Part shown: piece after piece, positions 17,627 through 27,490 of the stretch
How the letters are laid out: each line of letters opens with the position of its first letter
How positions within the stretch are numbered: the first letter of the stretch is position 1
Source of the DNA: Paenibacillus alba
GTDB taxonomy: Bacteria; Bacillota; Bacilli; Paenibacillales; NBRC-103111
DNA: 64,000 nt
Direction: 5' to 3'
Assembly (NCBI RefSeq): GCF_013204855.1
Contig: NZ_JABMKZ010000002.1
Location: 310,001 to 374,000 of the forward strand
Notes under the pieces: generated by a model
Databases searched by the model: none
What the model was told of the DNA's origin: nothing
Seen by the model: only the letters and a program-made list of their open reading frames with translations
Made by a program: the position numbers and the translations under genes

Positions 17627-19464
17627 TGTGCTAACCTTCTTTCTTGCGCAGCTGCATGTAGTTGAGTATCCAGCAACGTCTCGGAATTCGTTTCCTTCGC
17701 AGCCGCAGCTTGGGTCTCGGCAGCTGACTTCGGAGGCTGGTCTGCATATTGAATCTGATAAGTTTGACGGTAAAGTCCTTCCTGCTGCAGCAGGTCCTGA
17801 TGGACACCGCGTTGAACAATTCGGCCTTTATCCAATACAATAATTTCATCCGCATGCTTCAAAGAAGAAATACGATGGGCAATGATGAACGTTGTACGCC
17901 CTTTCATAACTTCGCCAAAGCCAGCTTGAATTTCGTGTTCCGTTTCCATATCAACAGCGCTTGTTGCATCGTCAAGCACAAGGATTTTGGGATCTTTAAG
18001 CAAAGCTCTAGCGATCGCAATCCGCTGCTTTTGTCCGCCTGATAAACCAAGGCCGCGTTCACCTACAACAGTGTCATAGCCTTCCGGAAGCTCCATGATG
18101 AAATTATGCGCTTTGGACAATGTTGCTGCGCGGATGATTTCCTCCATCGTCACATCTTTACGTCCATAAGCGATATTGTTGCGAATCGTTGAAGAGAATA
18201 AAAAGGTCTCTTGGAAAACCGTCGCAATTTGATTCCGGTAGGTTTCCAGCTGCACGGAACGAATATCTTTGCCGTCCAGTTCAACTTTGCCTTCTTTGAC
18301 GTTGTACGCCCGCATCAAGAGCGAAATGACCGTCGTTTTACCCGAACCTGTGCTTCCTAACAAACCGATGACAGATCCCGGCGGAGCATCCAGCGTGAAG
18401 TCATACAGGGCAGGCTGCTTCTCTGGATAAGCGAAGGTCACATGATCAAAACGCACATGTCCTTGCACCTCATCGTTGTTCAAAGCAATAGCGTCCTGTT
18501 GATCTTTCACATGCATATATTGATGCAAGATTTCCAGGATTTTCTCTCCGGAAGCCTTCGTTTGCGTAAAGTTATTGATATGAAACCCTAAACCCCACAT
18601 AGGTCCAATGATGTACCATATCAGACTAAAGCAGGCTACTAGCTCGCCTAGCGTGATCGTGTTTTGTATAACCATATAGCCGCCAGCGCCAAGCAGTGTA
18701 ACTACACTCAAGTTCGCCAGAATTTCCATGATTGGAAAATATTTGGCCCATATTCCTGAGGTTTCGATGTTCATCGCTTTGTAGTCCTCATTGCGGGCTG
18801 AGAATTTCGTCACTTCATGAGGCTCACGGGCAAAGGATTTAACGGTCCGTACCCCTGTAATATTTTCTTGCACCGCGGTAGTCATCGTACTGAGCGATTG
18901 ACGGACCATTCGGAAAGCCGGATGGATTTTCCCTTCAAAGCGCACAGCGGTAAATGCCAGAAACGGCATCGTAATCATGGTCAGCAGCGCCAATTTCCAG
19001 TTAATCGAGAACATCATGCCCATCCCGAACACCAGCATCAGGACCACGTTCAGAAGCTGTGCAAATCCAAAACCGATGAATTGCCGAATCGCTTCCAAAT
19101 CAGCGGTCAACCGTGACATCAGATCCCCTGTTCTTGCTTGATCATAATATTGGAAGGATAAGTACTGAAGCTTATTGTACAGCGCATTCCGTAAGTGATA
19201 GGCAACACGATTCCCCAAGCGGCCTCCACATAAGCCATGTAGAAATTGGAATATCCCTTTGGTTGATACGACTAAAACAACGATTAGTGCGAGTTTGGGA
19301 ACGAGCTCAAATTGTTTCTTTGCGATTACGTTGTCAATTAAATACCGAAGTAAATTCGGGTAAACCAGGCCAAGCGCTGTTGCCATTGCTAAACATAAAA
19401 TTGCTCCGAAAAATAACTTCTTCTCTGGCCAGAAATACGGCTTCAGTTGCCTGAACACATCCAC
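17623..19464 (-). CDS. ABC exporter half-transporter (BmrC/YheI-like)
   Basis: 613 residues, GTG start with GGAGGGG upstream. The membrane domain (about 1-310) precedes a nucleotide-binding domain with Walker A GSTGSGKT, signature LSGGQKQR and Walker B ILVLDDATSAVD. The residue after Walker B is Asp in place of the catalytic Glu, a hallmark of the degenerate site in heterodimeric exporters. The C-terminus carries an extra Ala/Gln-rich tail of about 35 residues that reads into the next gene. The stop overlaps the start of the partner by 2 nt, indicating coupled synthesis of a heterodimer. Substrate unknown. Confidence 0.87.
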   Translation of the reverse strand: MDVFRQLKPYFWPEKKLFFGAILCLAMATALGLVYPNLLRYLIDNVIAKKQFELVPKLALIVVLVVSTKGIFQFLHGLCGGRLGNRVAYHLRNALYNKLQYLSFQYYDQARTGDLMSRLTADLEAIRQFIGFGFAQLLNVVLMLVFGMGMMFSINWKLALLTMITMPFLAFTAVRFEGKIHPAFRMVRQSLSTMTTAVQENITGVRTVKSFAREPHEVTKFSARNEDYKAMNIETSGIWAKYFPIMEILANLSVVTLLGAGGYMVIQNTITLGELVACFSLIWYIIGPMWGLGFHINNFTQTKASGEKILEILHQYMHVKDQQDAIALNNDEVQGHVRFDHVTFAYPEKQPALYDFTLDAPPGSVIGLLGSTGSGKTTVISLLMRAYNVKEGKVELDGKDIRSVQLETYRNQIATVFQETFLFSSTIRNNIAYGRKDVTMEEIIRAATLSKAHNFIMELPEGYDTVVGERGLGLSGGQKQRIAIARALLKDPKILVLDDATSAVDMETEHEIQAGFGEVMKGRTTFIIAHRISSLKHADEIIVLDKGRIVQRGVHQDLLQQEGLYRQTYQIQYADQPPKSAAETQAAAAKETNSETLLDTQLHAAAQERRLAH

Positions 19465-19682
19465 GTTGGGGGTCCCCTCCTCAGAAGGATAAATTGGAAA
19501 AGCTAGGTAAGCGTTTTAATACTTAATGAATCTTAACACCATCCCTAGGAGCGAGCAATCAGAAGAAAACAGGATTTAAACGCTTAAACGACCATAACCT
19601 CACAAAAACTTGCAGGAATCCCCTCTATTCTTTAAAATCATCCCGATACCCGCCATTGTAAACCCTTACATGAGCATGCATG

Positions 19683-19723
19683 AAAAAGGGTTGGCCAAGT
19701 TCCTAAGAACAAGACCAACCCTT
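19683..19723 (-). terminator. terminator after dynA
   Basis: On the minus strand AAGGGTTGG pairs with CCAACCCTT around an inner TTGTTC/GGAAC hairpin and ends in TTTTT, just after the dynamin stop. Confidence 0.8.
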
Positions 19724-19731
19724 CACAAAAT

Positions 19732-22700
19732 TCAAGAAACAAAGGCTTTCAATTGATGCTGAATGGATATTAGTTCATTCAAATCAATCTTCATTTCCAG
19801 CGCATCACGCATGCCTTCGGCATGTTCTTGCCACTGCTGAAGCATCAAATTCTTCTGCTGAAGCAGCCAATTTTCCAGTTGATTGGCATAAGCTTGCTCA
19901 AGCTCCAAAGTGCGATGTTCCATAAACTGGGCAACAGGGGCCGTCATGCGATTTTCCAAATCAGCCCTTAGCTTGCTTTTGCCATCCCCTTCAAAAAACT
20001 GCTTCGCATTTTTAAAGTGTCCTTGAAGCAATTTCAGGGAAACATCAGGCACTTCTAATTTCGCACTAATTTCCGGTGTGGCAAATGAATTTAATTCATA
20101 AGTGCTGCTTTCGTAGCCATCCATGATGTCACGAAGCTGGTCATCCCAGCGTTTCACTCGATTACCGCTAATCAAATTCATCCGATTCTCAACCCGCAGC
20201 GTGGTTGCTAGAACTTCTTGGGACAGATCGTAGCCAATCATCCTGATCAATTCATTCCAGGCAGCTTGCAGCGCTTGTTTCGGGTCTCTCGCCTCATCTC
20301 TGAACGTGGAGGGATTGAAGGCGTAATTATACAGCTCTCCGAAGCGATACATCGTGCGCTGCTTCACATAATACAAAAGCTCCTGAATCTCTTTCCTCAG
20401 CTCTTTCAACTCGGCTTCAAAGCCCGTGTTCTCTAACAGTGTGGCGCCTGCTTGCTCATCCTGAGCCAACTGGGCGAGCTGAAGCTTCCGATTGACCTCA
20501 CCGGATTGAGCACGCTCCAACCATTGCTGCATCGTAGCAATCGCACGATTTAATTCCAAATTAGCTGAATGTACAGCAACTTCACTGAGTTCGTTGAAAG
20601 TAAACTTGACAAAATCCTGCTCAAAGGGCTGAATCCCTGATTGGGCAATGAGCGCTTCATCGCCATTTATTTTCCCTTCGGAAGCTAAATAACTGGAGAT
20701 CGGATAAATTCTTGGATTTCGGATTCCATGCTGAAGCAAGTTCGTTTCCACATGTTTAATGACCCCATCCAATTCTTCACGGCTAGCTGCAAGATCAGCG
20801 GCATTGACGATGAAAAACATTTTATCCATTTCAAAGCTATCTTTGACACGGCCGAGCTGCAGAAGGAATTCACGATCCGCTTGCGAGAACGCATGATTAT
20901 AATACGTCACGAACAGAATGGCATCAGCATTTTTAATATAATTAAAAGCCACTCCCGTATGACGGGCATTAATCGAATCGGCTCCAGGCGTATCGACGAA
21001 AATAATGCCTTGATCTGTCAAAGGATTTGAATAATACAGTTCTATAAATTCTACAAAACAAGACTTGGATTCATCAGCCACATAGCTGGGGAATTCTTCT
21101 TTTGTGATTTTGAGCTCGGAACCCAACTGATCCGCTGCCAGTGACCAGCCTTTCTCTACAGCTTTCAAGAAAGAATAGTGCGGTTTTCCTTTGGCGGTTA
21201 CATCCGATGGCGAAAGTGCGCTAATGCGTTTCAGCGCAGACGCCATATCGGAGGCCGGCACGCCTAGAATTTCCAAGGAATACAGAACATCCTCCTGAAT
21301 CGCGTCAGCCTTCTTCATCTTCACCTTAGCCGTACCATGCGGCCAACCTTCTTGCGGCGGCATGATCTTATTGATCGCCGCCGTCGTCGGGTTCGGCGAG
21401 ACCGGCAGCACTCTTTCGCCAATCAAGCTGTTGGCGAAAGAGGATTTGCCGGCACTGAAAGCGCCGAACAGGGCGATCGTGAACGTCCGCTGCCGCAGAC
21501 GTTCCGATTTATCGCGCATGGAGCGCGCGATCGATTTCATCGACGGCAAGGCGTCGATGAGGCTCGAGGCCGCCTGCAAGTCGGCGGCCTTGCGCTCCAT
21601 GCGCCTGCCGTGTTCACCTGAGGTGAACGCGGTAGGCGCTGGAACAGCGGCTGCCTCCACAGGGGCAGCCGTGGCGCCTGCGGCCGCTGACGCTGTCGCG
21701 GCGGCCTGCAGGATCTTATCCATGGAGGTCACGGCTAGCCTTGGATGCATAGGCGAGCAGGTGACGGAGTCACCGACCAGCCCCCCGCTTAGCGGGGCGG
21801 CTGCCGTCTCCTCCATGGCCGTGTACAGCTGCGCGTCCGGCAGCGCCGGCGCAGCGGGCTTCCGCCAGCTGGCCATAGCCAGCAGCTGGGCGGTACCCGC
21901 CGCCTCGGCGTCCTCCAGGCGCTGCAGTTCCCTGCTCGCGCTTAGACGAACGCCAAGCGCTTCAAGCTCTGCAGCAAGCGCTGCTATCGCTTGCGCGGAA
22001 TGCTCACGTACAGCATCCGCCAACAGATCAATGATCGCAAAAGCCATTTTGCGGTACTGCTGCTTAATGTCGGATGACACCTGTTTCATATAATTCAGCG
22101 TATATTCACCGCCGAAAGTAGCGCCGGCGTTCACTTGTGACGCCAACCATGCCGTTGTCACAGGAACTTGAATGGCTTCAATTTGCGCAATTAGCGCCGT
22201 ATCGAACTGCCCATTGCTTTGCGCAGCCTTTTTCAAAGCATCCCGCAGATGCCAGTCGATCTGCGCTTCTACTTGCTCAGCTAGATCGGCTTGAAACGAA
22301 GCTAACCGTTTCTCCGTCTCTGCAGCCGTTTGCGCGGCGCGCGAGAAGAAACCAACTTTGAACCCTGGCTTGCGGCTCTCCAGATACGAGTGCGCCTGAT
22401 CCCGGGTCAAAGCCGGTGTAATATTGGCGTTCTCGATAATCACGCCAACTTCCTTGCGCAAGCTTGCCGTCAAGGCTTCAGGTAGCCCCTTCAAAGACGC
22501 AAGCTCCGCCTGCTTCGCAGCAACTTGCGCCTGAATCTCCTGCACGTCGCCTTCTTGGCTGATTTGCTCCATAAGCTCCGCCTTGAGCGGCTCATGCTGT
22601 TCAGCCAGCCACTTGCCGTGCTCCGCTGCCAAATAACGCGCGGAAGCGTCGATGCTGTAGCTTCGCAGCTCATCACCGCGCTCAATCAAACGGCTAAGCA

Positions 22701-23478
22701 GCCATTGCAATTTCGCATACTCATTATGCGGATGGCTCGGCTCCTTCATCGTAACGAACAGCAGGCCGTCCGGCTCGATGCCCCAGCTCAAAAAGGCTTG
22801 CTTCGTCCCTTCTTGATACTGAGCAAAAGGCAGCTCCCATTCCTTGTGTTTGTCAATCATATTGACAACCAGGTAGAGAGGCTTGCCCCATTCTTTCATC
22901 TTTTTCGTAAACGCGAGATTAACTTCCGACTGCACATGGTTGTAGTCCATCACATAGAACACCACATCAGCCAAATGCAAGGCCGACTCTGTGGATTGGT
23001 GATGGGCATCATCCGTTGAATCAATTCCTGGGGTATCCAGCAGCGCCGTATGCTCGCCCAAGAAAGCAATCGGATAGGTGATCTCCACGGTTTCAATATC
23101 CGTCCCATTAACACAATAAGCATCAAGCTCTTCCAGAGCAATCGTCGTTTGCTTCGCCTGCACCCCTGCATCTTCTGAACGCAGCCGATGACTAACATGA
23201 GCCCCCGGTTCCCCATTGCGAATGCTTACGATATTCGCGCTTGTTGGAATAGGACTTGAAGGCAATAAAGCATGCCCGCAAAGTTGATTAATTAAAGTAG
23301 ATTTCCCAGCTGAGAAATGTCCGCAGAAGGCAATGTTCATGCGTCCAGACTGAATCTTATCAAGCAATTGCCCTAATTTATTCGCATTATCAAGATCACC
23401 TGCTGTTTGCAGCGTAACCTGCATGTTCCTGATCGCATCCGGCATCACCGAGATACTTGAATCTATCGCTTGCGTCAT
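19732..23478 (-). CDS. DynA-like double dynamin GTPase
   Basis: 1248 residues from the ATG at 23476-23478 (AAGGAG upstream; an in-frame GTG 8 codons earlier has no site). Two dynamin-like units lie in tandem. The first has P-loop GHFSAGKST at 53-61 and G3 DTPGIDST; the second has P-loop GAFSAGKSS near 671-679 and G3 DTPGADS. Each is followed by long helical stalk regions. This is the architecture of Bacillus subtilis DynA, a membrane-fusing and membrane-repairing protein that acts at the inner leaflet under phage or antibiotic stress. An Ala-rich, locally GC-rich linker of about 50 residues (near 590-650) separates the halves. A terminator follows the gene. Confidence 0.88.
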   Translation of the reverse strand: MTQAIDSSISVMPDAIRNMQVTLQTAGDLDNANKLGQLLDKIQSGRMNIAFCGHFSAGKSTLINQLCGHALLPSSPIPTSANIVSIRNGEPGAHVSHRLRSEDAGVQAKQTTIALEELDAYCVNGTDIETVEITYPIAFLGEHTALLDTPGIDSTDDAHHQSTESALHLADVVFYVMDYNHVQSEVNLAFTKKMKEWGKPLYLVVNMIDKHKEWELPFAQYQEGTKQAFLSWGIEPDGLLFVTMKEPSHPHNEYAKLQWLLSRLIERGDELRSYSIDASARYLAAEHGKWLAEQHEPLKAELMEQISQEGDVQEIQAQVAAKQAELASLKGLPEALTASLRKEVGVIIENANITPALTRDQAHSYLESRKPGFKVGFFSRAAQTAAETEKRLASFQADLAEQVEAQIDWHLRDALKKAAQSNGQFDTALIAQIEAIQVPVTTAWLASQVNAGATFGGEYTLNYMKQVSSDIKQQYRKMAFAIIDLLADAVREHSAQAIAALAAELEALGVRLSASRELQRLEDAEAAGTAQLLAMASWRKPAAPALPDAQLYTAMEETAAAPLSGGLVGDSVTCSPMHPRLAVTSMDKILQAAATASAAAGATAAPVEAAAVPAPTAFTSGEHGRRMERKAADLQAASSLIDALPSMKSIARSMRDKSERLRQRTFTIALFGAFSAGKSSFANSLIGERVLPVSPNPTTAAINKIMPPQEGWPHGTAKVKMKKADAIQEDVLYSLEILGVPASDMASALKRISALSPSDVTAKGKPHYSFLKAVEKGWSLAADQLGSELKITKEEFPSYVADESKSCFVEFIELYYSNPLTDQGIIFVDTPGADSINARHTGVAFNYIKNADAILFVTYYNHAFSQADREFLLQLGRVKDSFEMDKMFFIVNAADLAASREELDGVIKHVETNLLQHGIRNPRIYPISSYLASEGKINGDEALIAQSGIQPFEQDFVKFTFNELSEVAVHSANLELNRAIATMQQWLERAQSGEVNRKLQLAQLAQDEQAGATLLENTGFEAELKELRKEIQELLYYVKQRTMYRFGELYNYAFNPSTFRDEARDPKQALQAAWNELIRMIGYDLSQEVLATTLRVENRMNLISGNRVKRWDDQLRDIMDGYESSTYELNSFATPEISAKLEVPDVSLKLLQGHFKNAKQFFEGDGKSKLRADLENRMTAPVAQFMEHRTLELEQAYANQLENWLLQQKNLMLQQWQEHAEGMRDALEMKIDLNELISIQHQLKAFVS

Positions 23479-23535
23479 TCGTCCATTCCGCTCCTTATTC
23501 ACCGTTCTAGCTAAACGTGCCCTTCACGACACAGA

Positions 23536-23560
23536 AAAAAATCTCCCAAAGGGAGATTTC
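23536..23560 (-). terminator. terminator after the nth operon
   Basis: On the minus strand AAATCTCCC-TTT-GGGAGATTT is followed by a T-run; it lies 6 nt after the stop at 23566. Confidence 0.8.
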
Positions 23561-23565
23561 GTTGT

Positions 23566-23841
23566 TTAGGACATGACGGCTTTTTCTTTTTCCGGTAAGA
23601 AAATTTCAAAAACATCGCGGTGCTGCAAAATTGTAATGTCTGAATCCCTTACTTTCATGACAACAACTTCTGTTTTTGTTTTCATTTTGTCTATGTAATT
23701 CTGAGGAACCTCACCTGATTCACTGACTGTTACACCTTCAATGACTTTTTCCTCATTATCGGCTAATGGTGTATTAATCACTTGTTCAAAAATATCAGAG
23801 AACAGTTCAAAACTATTGGTGTATACGGCGATGCATTTCAT
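23566..23841 (-). CDS. conserved-looking hypothetical protein, 91 residues
   Basis: Starts at the ATG in 23839-23841, 11 nt after AAAGGATGG; an alternative ATG at 23871 overlaps the nth stop by 4 nt. The product opens MKCIAVYTNSFELFSDIF and is a small soluble alpha/beta protein with the segments EVVVMKVRDSDITILQH and VFEIFLPEKE. No catalytic motif or metal site is evident and I do not know its function. It follows nth at once and ends at a terminator, so it is the last gene of a two-gene operon. Confidence 0.7.
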   Translation of the reverse strand: MKCIAVYTNSFELFSDIFEQVINTPLADNEEKVIEGVTVSESGEVPQNYIDKMKTKTEVVVMKVRDSDITILQHRDVFEIFLPEKEKAVMS

Positions 23842-23867
23842 TTTAAATCCCATCCTTTGTCTGCATA

Positions 23868-24539
23868 TCATTTGTTTGTAATAGTTTTCCTAATTGGGCC
23901 TGATTTCATACGCTTCTTGCCCTCACGGCATACATTGAGCAAAGGGCATACCGTGCACATGGGGTTCTGTGCTTTACAGTGATAACGACCAAAAAAGATT
24001 AGACGATGATGGGTCAGTGTCCATTCCTCTCGCGGAACCTTCTTCATCAGCTTCTTCTCAACCTCTAGTACCGAGTCGTCCCAGCCAACCAATCCCAGCC
24101 TTTTGGAGACTCGCTCAACATGTGTGTCAACCGCGATAGCAGGGACACCAAAAGCATTCGATACTACGACATTAGCGGTTTTGCGGCCTACGCCAGGAAG
24201 CTCGATCAATTGCTCGTGTTTTTCTGGAATTTCGCCATCAAACTTGTCCAGTAACAGTCGACACAATTTTTGAATATTACTTGCCTTATTTCGAAATAGT
24301 CCAATCCGTCGAATATCTTGCTCAAGCTCCTCAAGCGGAACAGCCAAATAATCTTCAGGCGTCTTATATTTCTGAAATAAATCCAATGTCACCTTATTCA
24401 CGGTTTCATCGGTACATTGCGCTGACAGCAGTACCGCTATCGTAAGTTCGAAAGGGTTGCTGTGGCGAAGCTCGCAATGTGCATCCGGAAAGAGATCAGC
24501 GATGGTATCCAAAATATGCCTTACAATCTTCTGCGTCAT
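23868..24539 (-). CDS. nth: endonuclease III (DNA glycosylase/AP lyase)
   Basis: 223 residues. The helix-hairpin-helix motif LPGVGRKTANVV contains the catalytic Lys, and the catalytic Asp lies in AVDTHVERVS. The C-terminal 4Fe-4S loop is C-x6-C-x2-C-x5-C (CKAQNPMCTVCPLLNVC), complete. The enzyme removes oxidised pyrimidines in base excision repair. The ATG has an AAGGAAG site. In Bacillus nth lies beside dnaD and asnS; here it is about 26 kb away from them, with an unlinked gene beside it. Confidence 0.95.
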   Translation of the reverse strand: MTQKIVRHILDTIADLFPDAHCELRHSNPFELTIAVLLSAQCTDETVNKVTLDLFQKYKTPEDYLAVPLEELEQDIRRIGLFRNKASNIQKLCRLLLDKFDGEIPEKHEQLIELPGVGRKTANVVVSNAFGVPAIAVDTHVERVSKRLGLVGWDDSVLEVEKKLMKKVPREEWTLTHHRLIFFGRYHCKAQNPMCTVCPLLNVCREGKKRMKSGPIRKTITNK

Positions 24540-24664
24540 GTCTTTACTTCCTTAGGGACGTAATATTCTCCAGTTTATCGAATTGTGCGGGTAGAATCAA
24601 TGCTTGAAAGCGTCAAAATGCGAACATTTTCTAAAAAAATGCCATATTTATTTTTAAAATGAAT

Positions 24665-24711
24665 AAAAATCCGCCTGTCATAGAAGTTTTGCTTCTAATT
24701 TACAGACGGAT
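24665..24711 (-). terminator. terminator after the SLH protein gene
   Basis: On the minus strand ATCCGTCTGT pairs with ACAGGCGGAT around an inner TTAGAAG/CTTCTA hairpin, followed by TTTTTATTC; it lies 24 nt after the stop at 24735. Confidence 0.75.
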
Positions 24712-24734
24712 AAGCAATCAAATTTGTTCAAAAC

Positions 24735-27461
24735 TTATTTTTCAATCTCGACAATTTTATTATCCAGGACATAAATCATGACTTGATCTCCACTTACAAA
24801 AGCAGTTGGAACCACAACATCTGTCCCTTTATGGTAATACGCTCTTGGGAAAAGATTATAGGACGTTTTGTCTCCGGCGCTTGTTGATTTGAAATTAAAT
24901 TGATTTACGATGCTATTAAAATTATCCACCTCACGCTTTAAGGCAGCAGCAACTTGAATAATCACCTTGTCACTCGCATCCTTCATCACCTGAACGCGAT
25001 CGCCAACTTTGATGGAAGAGAAGCTAAGATCCAAACCACCGTTCATCTTGACGCCATAGTTGCTGCCCACGCTAACGACTTGATTTCTGCCTGCGAAATC
25101 CTGAACCGTTAAACTCATGCTTGCTGCATTAACACCTGTTACTTTACCGCGAATTGGGCTATTGATTTCTGCTTTCAAAACAGCAAGCCCTTTGAACGTT
25201 AATCTCACGTAATCATCAATAGCGAAATCGGAAAGCGCTCCTGAAGTTTGATCTGCTTTGACAATTGGAACACCCTCTAAGGAAATCGTATAAGAGTTAT
25301 TCGCGTCATCGGTCACCGTAATTTGTTTACTGTTGATGTTTACAATCGCTGTTTTATAAAGTCCCATCTTGCTTGTCACAATTTTCGTAACAATATTTTG
25401 ATCAAAGCTGAGCATTAAGCTTACATTATCGCCTACTTTTAAATCAGACAATGTGCTGTTCTGCTTATTAGCCAGTTCGACTTGCGGCGCGTAAGTAAGC
25501 TTGAACGTTAAGCTTTGACCACTGTCTGTTTTCAACGTAACATCGTTGGTTTGCAGATTTAATTGTGTCAGCGCACCATCCAGTTGTTGGGACATTTTAA
25601 TTTGTGTTACGTTACTCTTAGAAACTAACAAATCAACATATTTCCCAGCGGTAAATGTACTGGTGAAATTGGAGAAGGGAAGTGTTTGCCCCGCGTAAGA
25701 AATAGAAACCGTATCCGTCAATTTATAAGCATGCGGAATACCCATGTTATCAATAACGGTTAGTAATTTCGACGTTGCATTATAGTTGTCAATTTTAGCA
25801 AAGTATAAATTATCAATCGAACGATTCGTCACCGTTATTAATGTAACCTTATTATTCAGAACATCAAGCTTCAATTGATCGCCAGGAGCAATGTCATAGA
25901 TACTAGGCGACGTTAAACCATTAATTTGAACTTGAACATTATCAGCAAGTAAATATGCCGCTAGCGCGGAGCCTGATGTCTTAGTAATGGTCAGATAAGT
26001 CTTATCATCACTTAAGCCTTTAAGCGTTCCCTCTATGCTGACACCAACGTCTGCCTGCTTTTTAACAATAATCTTAACAGCTTCACTGTTTTTGACAGTG
26101 TAATCAATCGTATCCCCAACATGCAAGGAATTAATATCTACCAAGCTGTTATCTGCCAACGTTGCAATCAAACTGCTGGAGAACGTATACGTTTCAGCTT
26201 CTCCGGAAGTTAATTCCAAAAGAGTAACTTGCATCGTATCTTTGTTAATGTTCTGAATGGTACCAGTTGCTGTCTTGTTAACGGGAACCTGCTTTACAAC
26301 AACAGATGTATATTTGTCCGTTTTTACAATCTTGCTTTTACGCAGTTGAAGTGTACTGCCTGGGACGATCTCTCCAAGGCTCATTCCATGACCCTTCGTA
26401 TCGGTTATACTAACGTCTGTAGCCAGATCATAACTTTCGTAATCATCGAGCGTAGCTTTCATTGTCCCCAAATTCAGCTTGAGCAGCTTGCCTTCTTTGA
26501 TATCCAGTTGAAGCTCATCGCTGAGAATTTCTACATAGTAAGCTGTACCATTTACTTGAACGATAGACACTTCATATGTTTCTTGGAACGTATTCGTATT
26601 CGCTTCAATTGCCGTGTCATTCTTGTTGCCGTAGAATACAGCGTTTGACGAGAGTTTGTATGTACTTGTATTCCCGTCTTTATCCATAAGACCAATGCTG
26701 CCGCTTGTTAGCGAAGTTAAATAGCCTTTGACGACACGTGATGGCAGTGTAGCCAGATTCTTCTGAGAGCGACTCAGAAATGCTGCCATTTGTGCGCGCG
26801 TGACAACACCTTTAGGCTGAAAGCTGCCATCCTCAAAGCCATCTACGATTTTCAGCGAAACCGCCGCATTCACATACCCTAACGTTGTGCTGCTAATGGA
26901 ATTATTATCTTTAAACGTAGTTGGCGTCGTTGACATGCTTTGCGCTAACGCACCTTTGCCAATTGCACGGACCACGACTTCAGCTACCCATTCTCGGGTT
27001 GCTTTCCGTTCGCCCCACTTTTCTTTGGACTTCTCATCCAGACTTCTTTGTTTCTCTTCTTCATTGGTGATTAAGCCTTTTTGAAGAGCGATAGCCACAT
27101 AATTGCGTGCATAGTTATCCACTAACATGAAGTCAGGGAAAATCGTTGAATTCGTCATGGCATCGACATCACCTTGAAGGCCCATCATTCGTGTTGCCAT
27201 AATCAGTACATCCTGCTGCGTAACCGAATTTTCAGCGCGGTAGGCTCCGTCCTCAAATCCATCAATAACGCCCTCTAAAGCCAGTTTGGAAATATGACGA
27301 ATGCCCCAATAGTCTGAACTCACATCTGGGAAAGAAGTTTTCACATTATTAGCTGGGGATGTTGAGTTAGGCGTCGTATTTGCAGCCAATGCCGGCGTCC
27401 CCGCAAGACTTGTTACGATTAATGAACTTACAATTGCACTTGCCAATTTCTTATTTTTCAT
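24735..27461 (-). CDS. large S-layer-homology (SLH) surface protein
   Basis: 908 residues. The N-terminus is a signal peptide ending near ALA-AN. Three SLH repeats can be traced at about 44-98 (FPDVSSDYWGIRHISKLALEG), 108-175 (FPDFMLVDNYARNYVAIALQ) and 185-235 (VDGFEDGSFQPKGVVTRAQM). SLH repeats bind pyruvylated secondary cell-wall polymer. The remaining 670 residues are a chain of about eight to ten similar beta-rich units containing patterns such as LKVGDNVSL and INSLHVGDTID. It has no enzyme motif. It lies downstream of an amidase and a GerMN lipoprotein, which suggests an envelope-building or spore-cortex context. Confidence 0.88.
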   Translation of the reverse strand: MKNKKLASAIVSSLIVTSLAGTPALAANTTPNSTSPANNVKTSFPDVSSDYWGIRHISKLALEGVIDGFEDGAYRAENSVTQQDVLIMATRMMGLQGDVDAMTNSTIFPDFMLVDNYARNYVAIALQKGLITNEEEKQRSLDEKSKEKWGERKATREWVAEVVVRAIGKGALAQSMSTTPTTFKDNNSISSTTLGYVNAAVSLKIVDGFEDGSFQPKGVVTRAQMAAFLSRSQKNLATLPSRVVKGYLTSLTSGSIGLMDKDGNTSTYKLSSNAVFYGNKNDTAIEANTNTFQETYEVSIVQVNGTAYYVEILSDELQLDIKEGKLLKLNLGTMKATLDDYESYDLATDVSITDTKGHGMSLGEIVPGSTLQLRKSKIVKTDKYTSVVVKQVPVNKTATGTIQNINKDTMQVTLLELTSGEAETYTFSSSLIATLADNSLVDINSLHVGDTIDYTVKNSEAVKIIVKKQADVGVSIEGTLKGLSDDKTYLTITKTSGSALAAYLLADNVQVQINGLTSPSIYDIAPGDQLKLDVLNNKVTLITVTNRSIDNLYFAKIDNYNATSKLLTVIDNMGIPHAYKLTDTVSISYAGQTLPFSNFTSTFTAGKYVDLLVSKSNVTQIKMSQQLDGALTQLNLQTNDVTLKTDSGQSLTFKLTYAPQVELANKQNSTLSDLKVGDNVSLMLSFDQNIVTKIVTSKMGLYKTAIVNINSKQITVTDDANNSYTISLEGVPIVKADQTSGALSDFAIDDYVRLTFKGLAVLKAEINSPIRGKVTGVNAASMSLTVQDFAGRNQVVSVGSNYGVKMNGGLDLSFSSIKVGDRVQVMKDASDKVIIQVAAALKREVDNFNSIVNQFNFKSTSAGDKTSYNLFPRAYYHKGTDVVVPTAFVSGDQVMIYVLDNKIVEIEK

Positions 27462-27490
27462 CGTTGATATTGACTCCTCTGCTACTCCAT

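Noticed and set aside
21362-22093. 243-residue Ala/Ser-rich frame opposite dynA
   Set aside because: Shadow of the GC-rich linker of dynA; no ribosome site.
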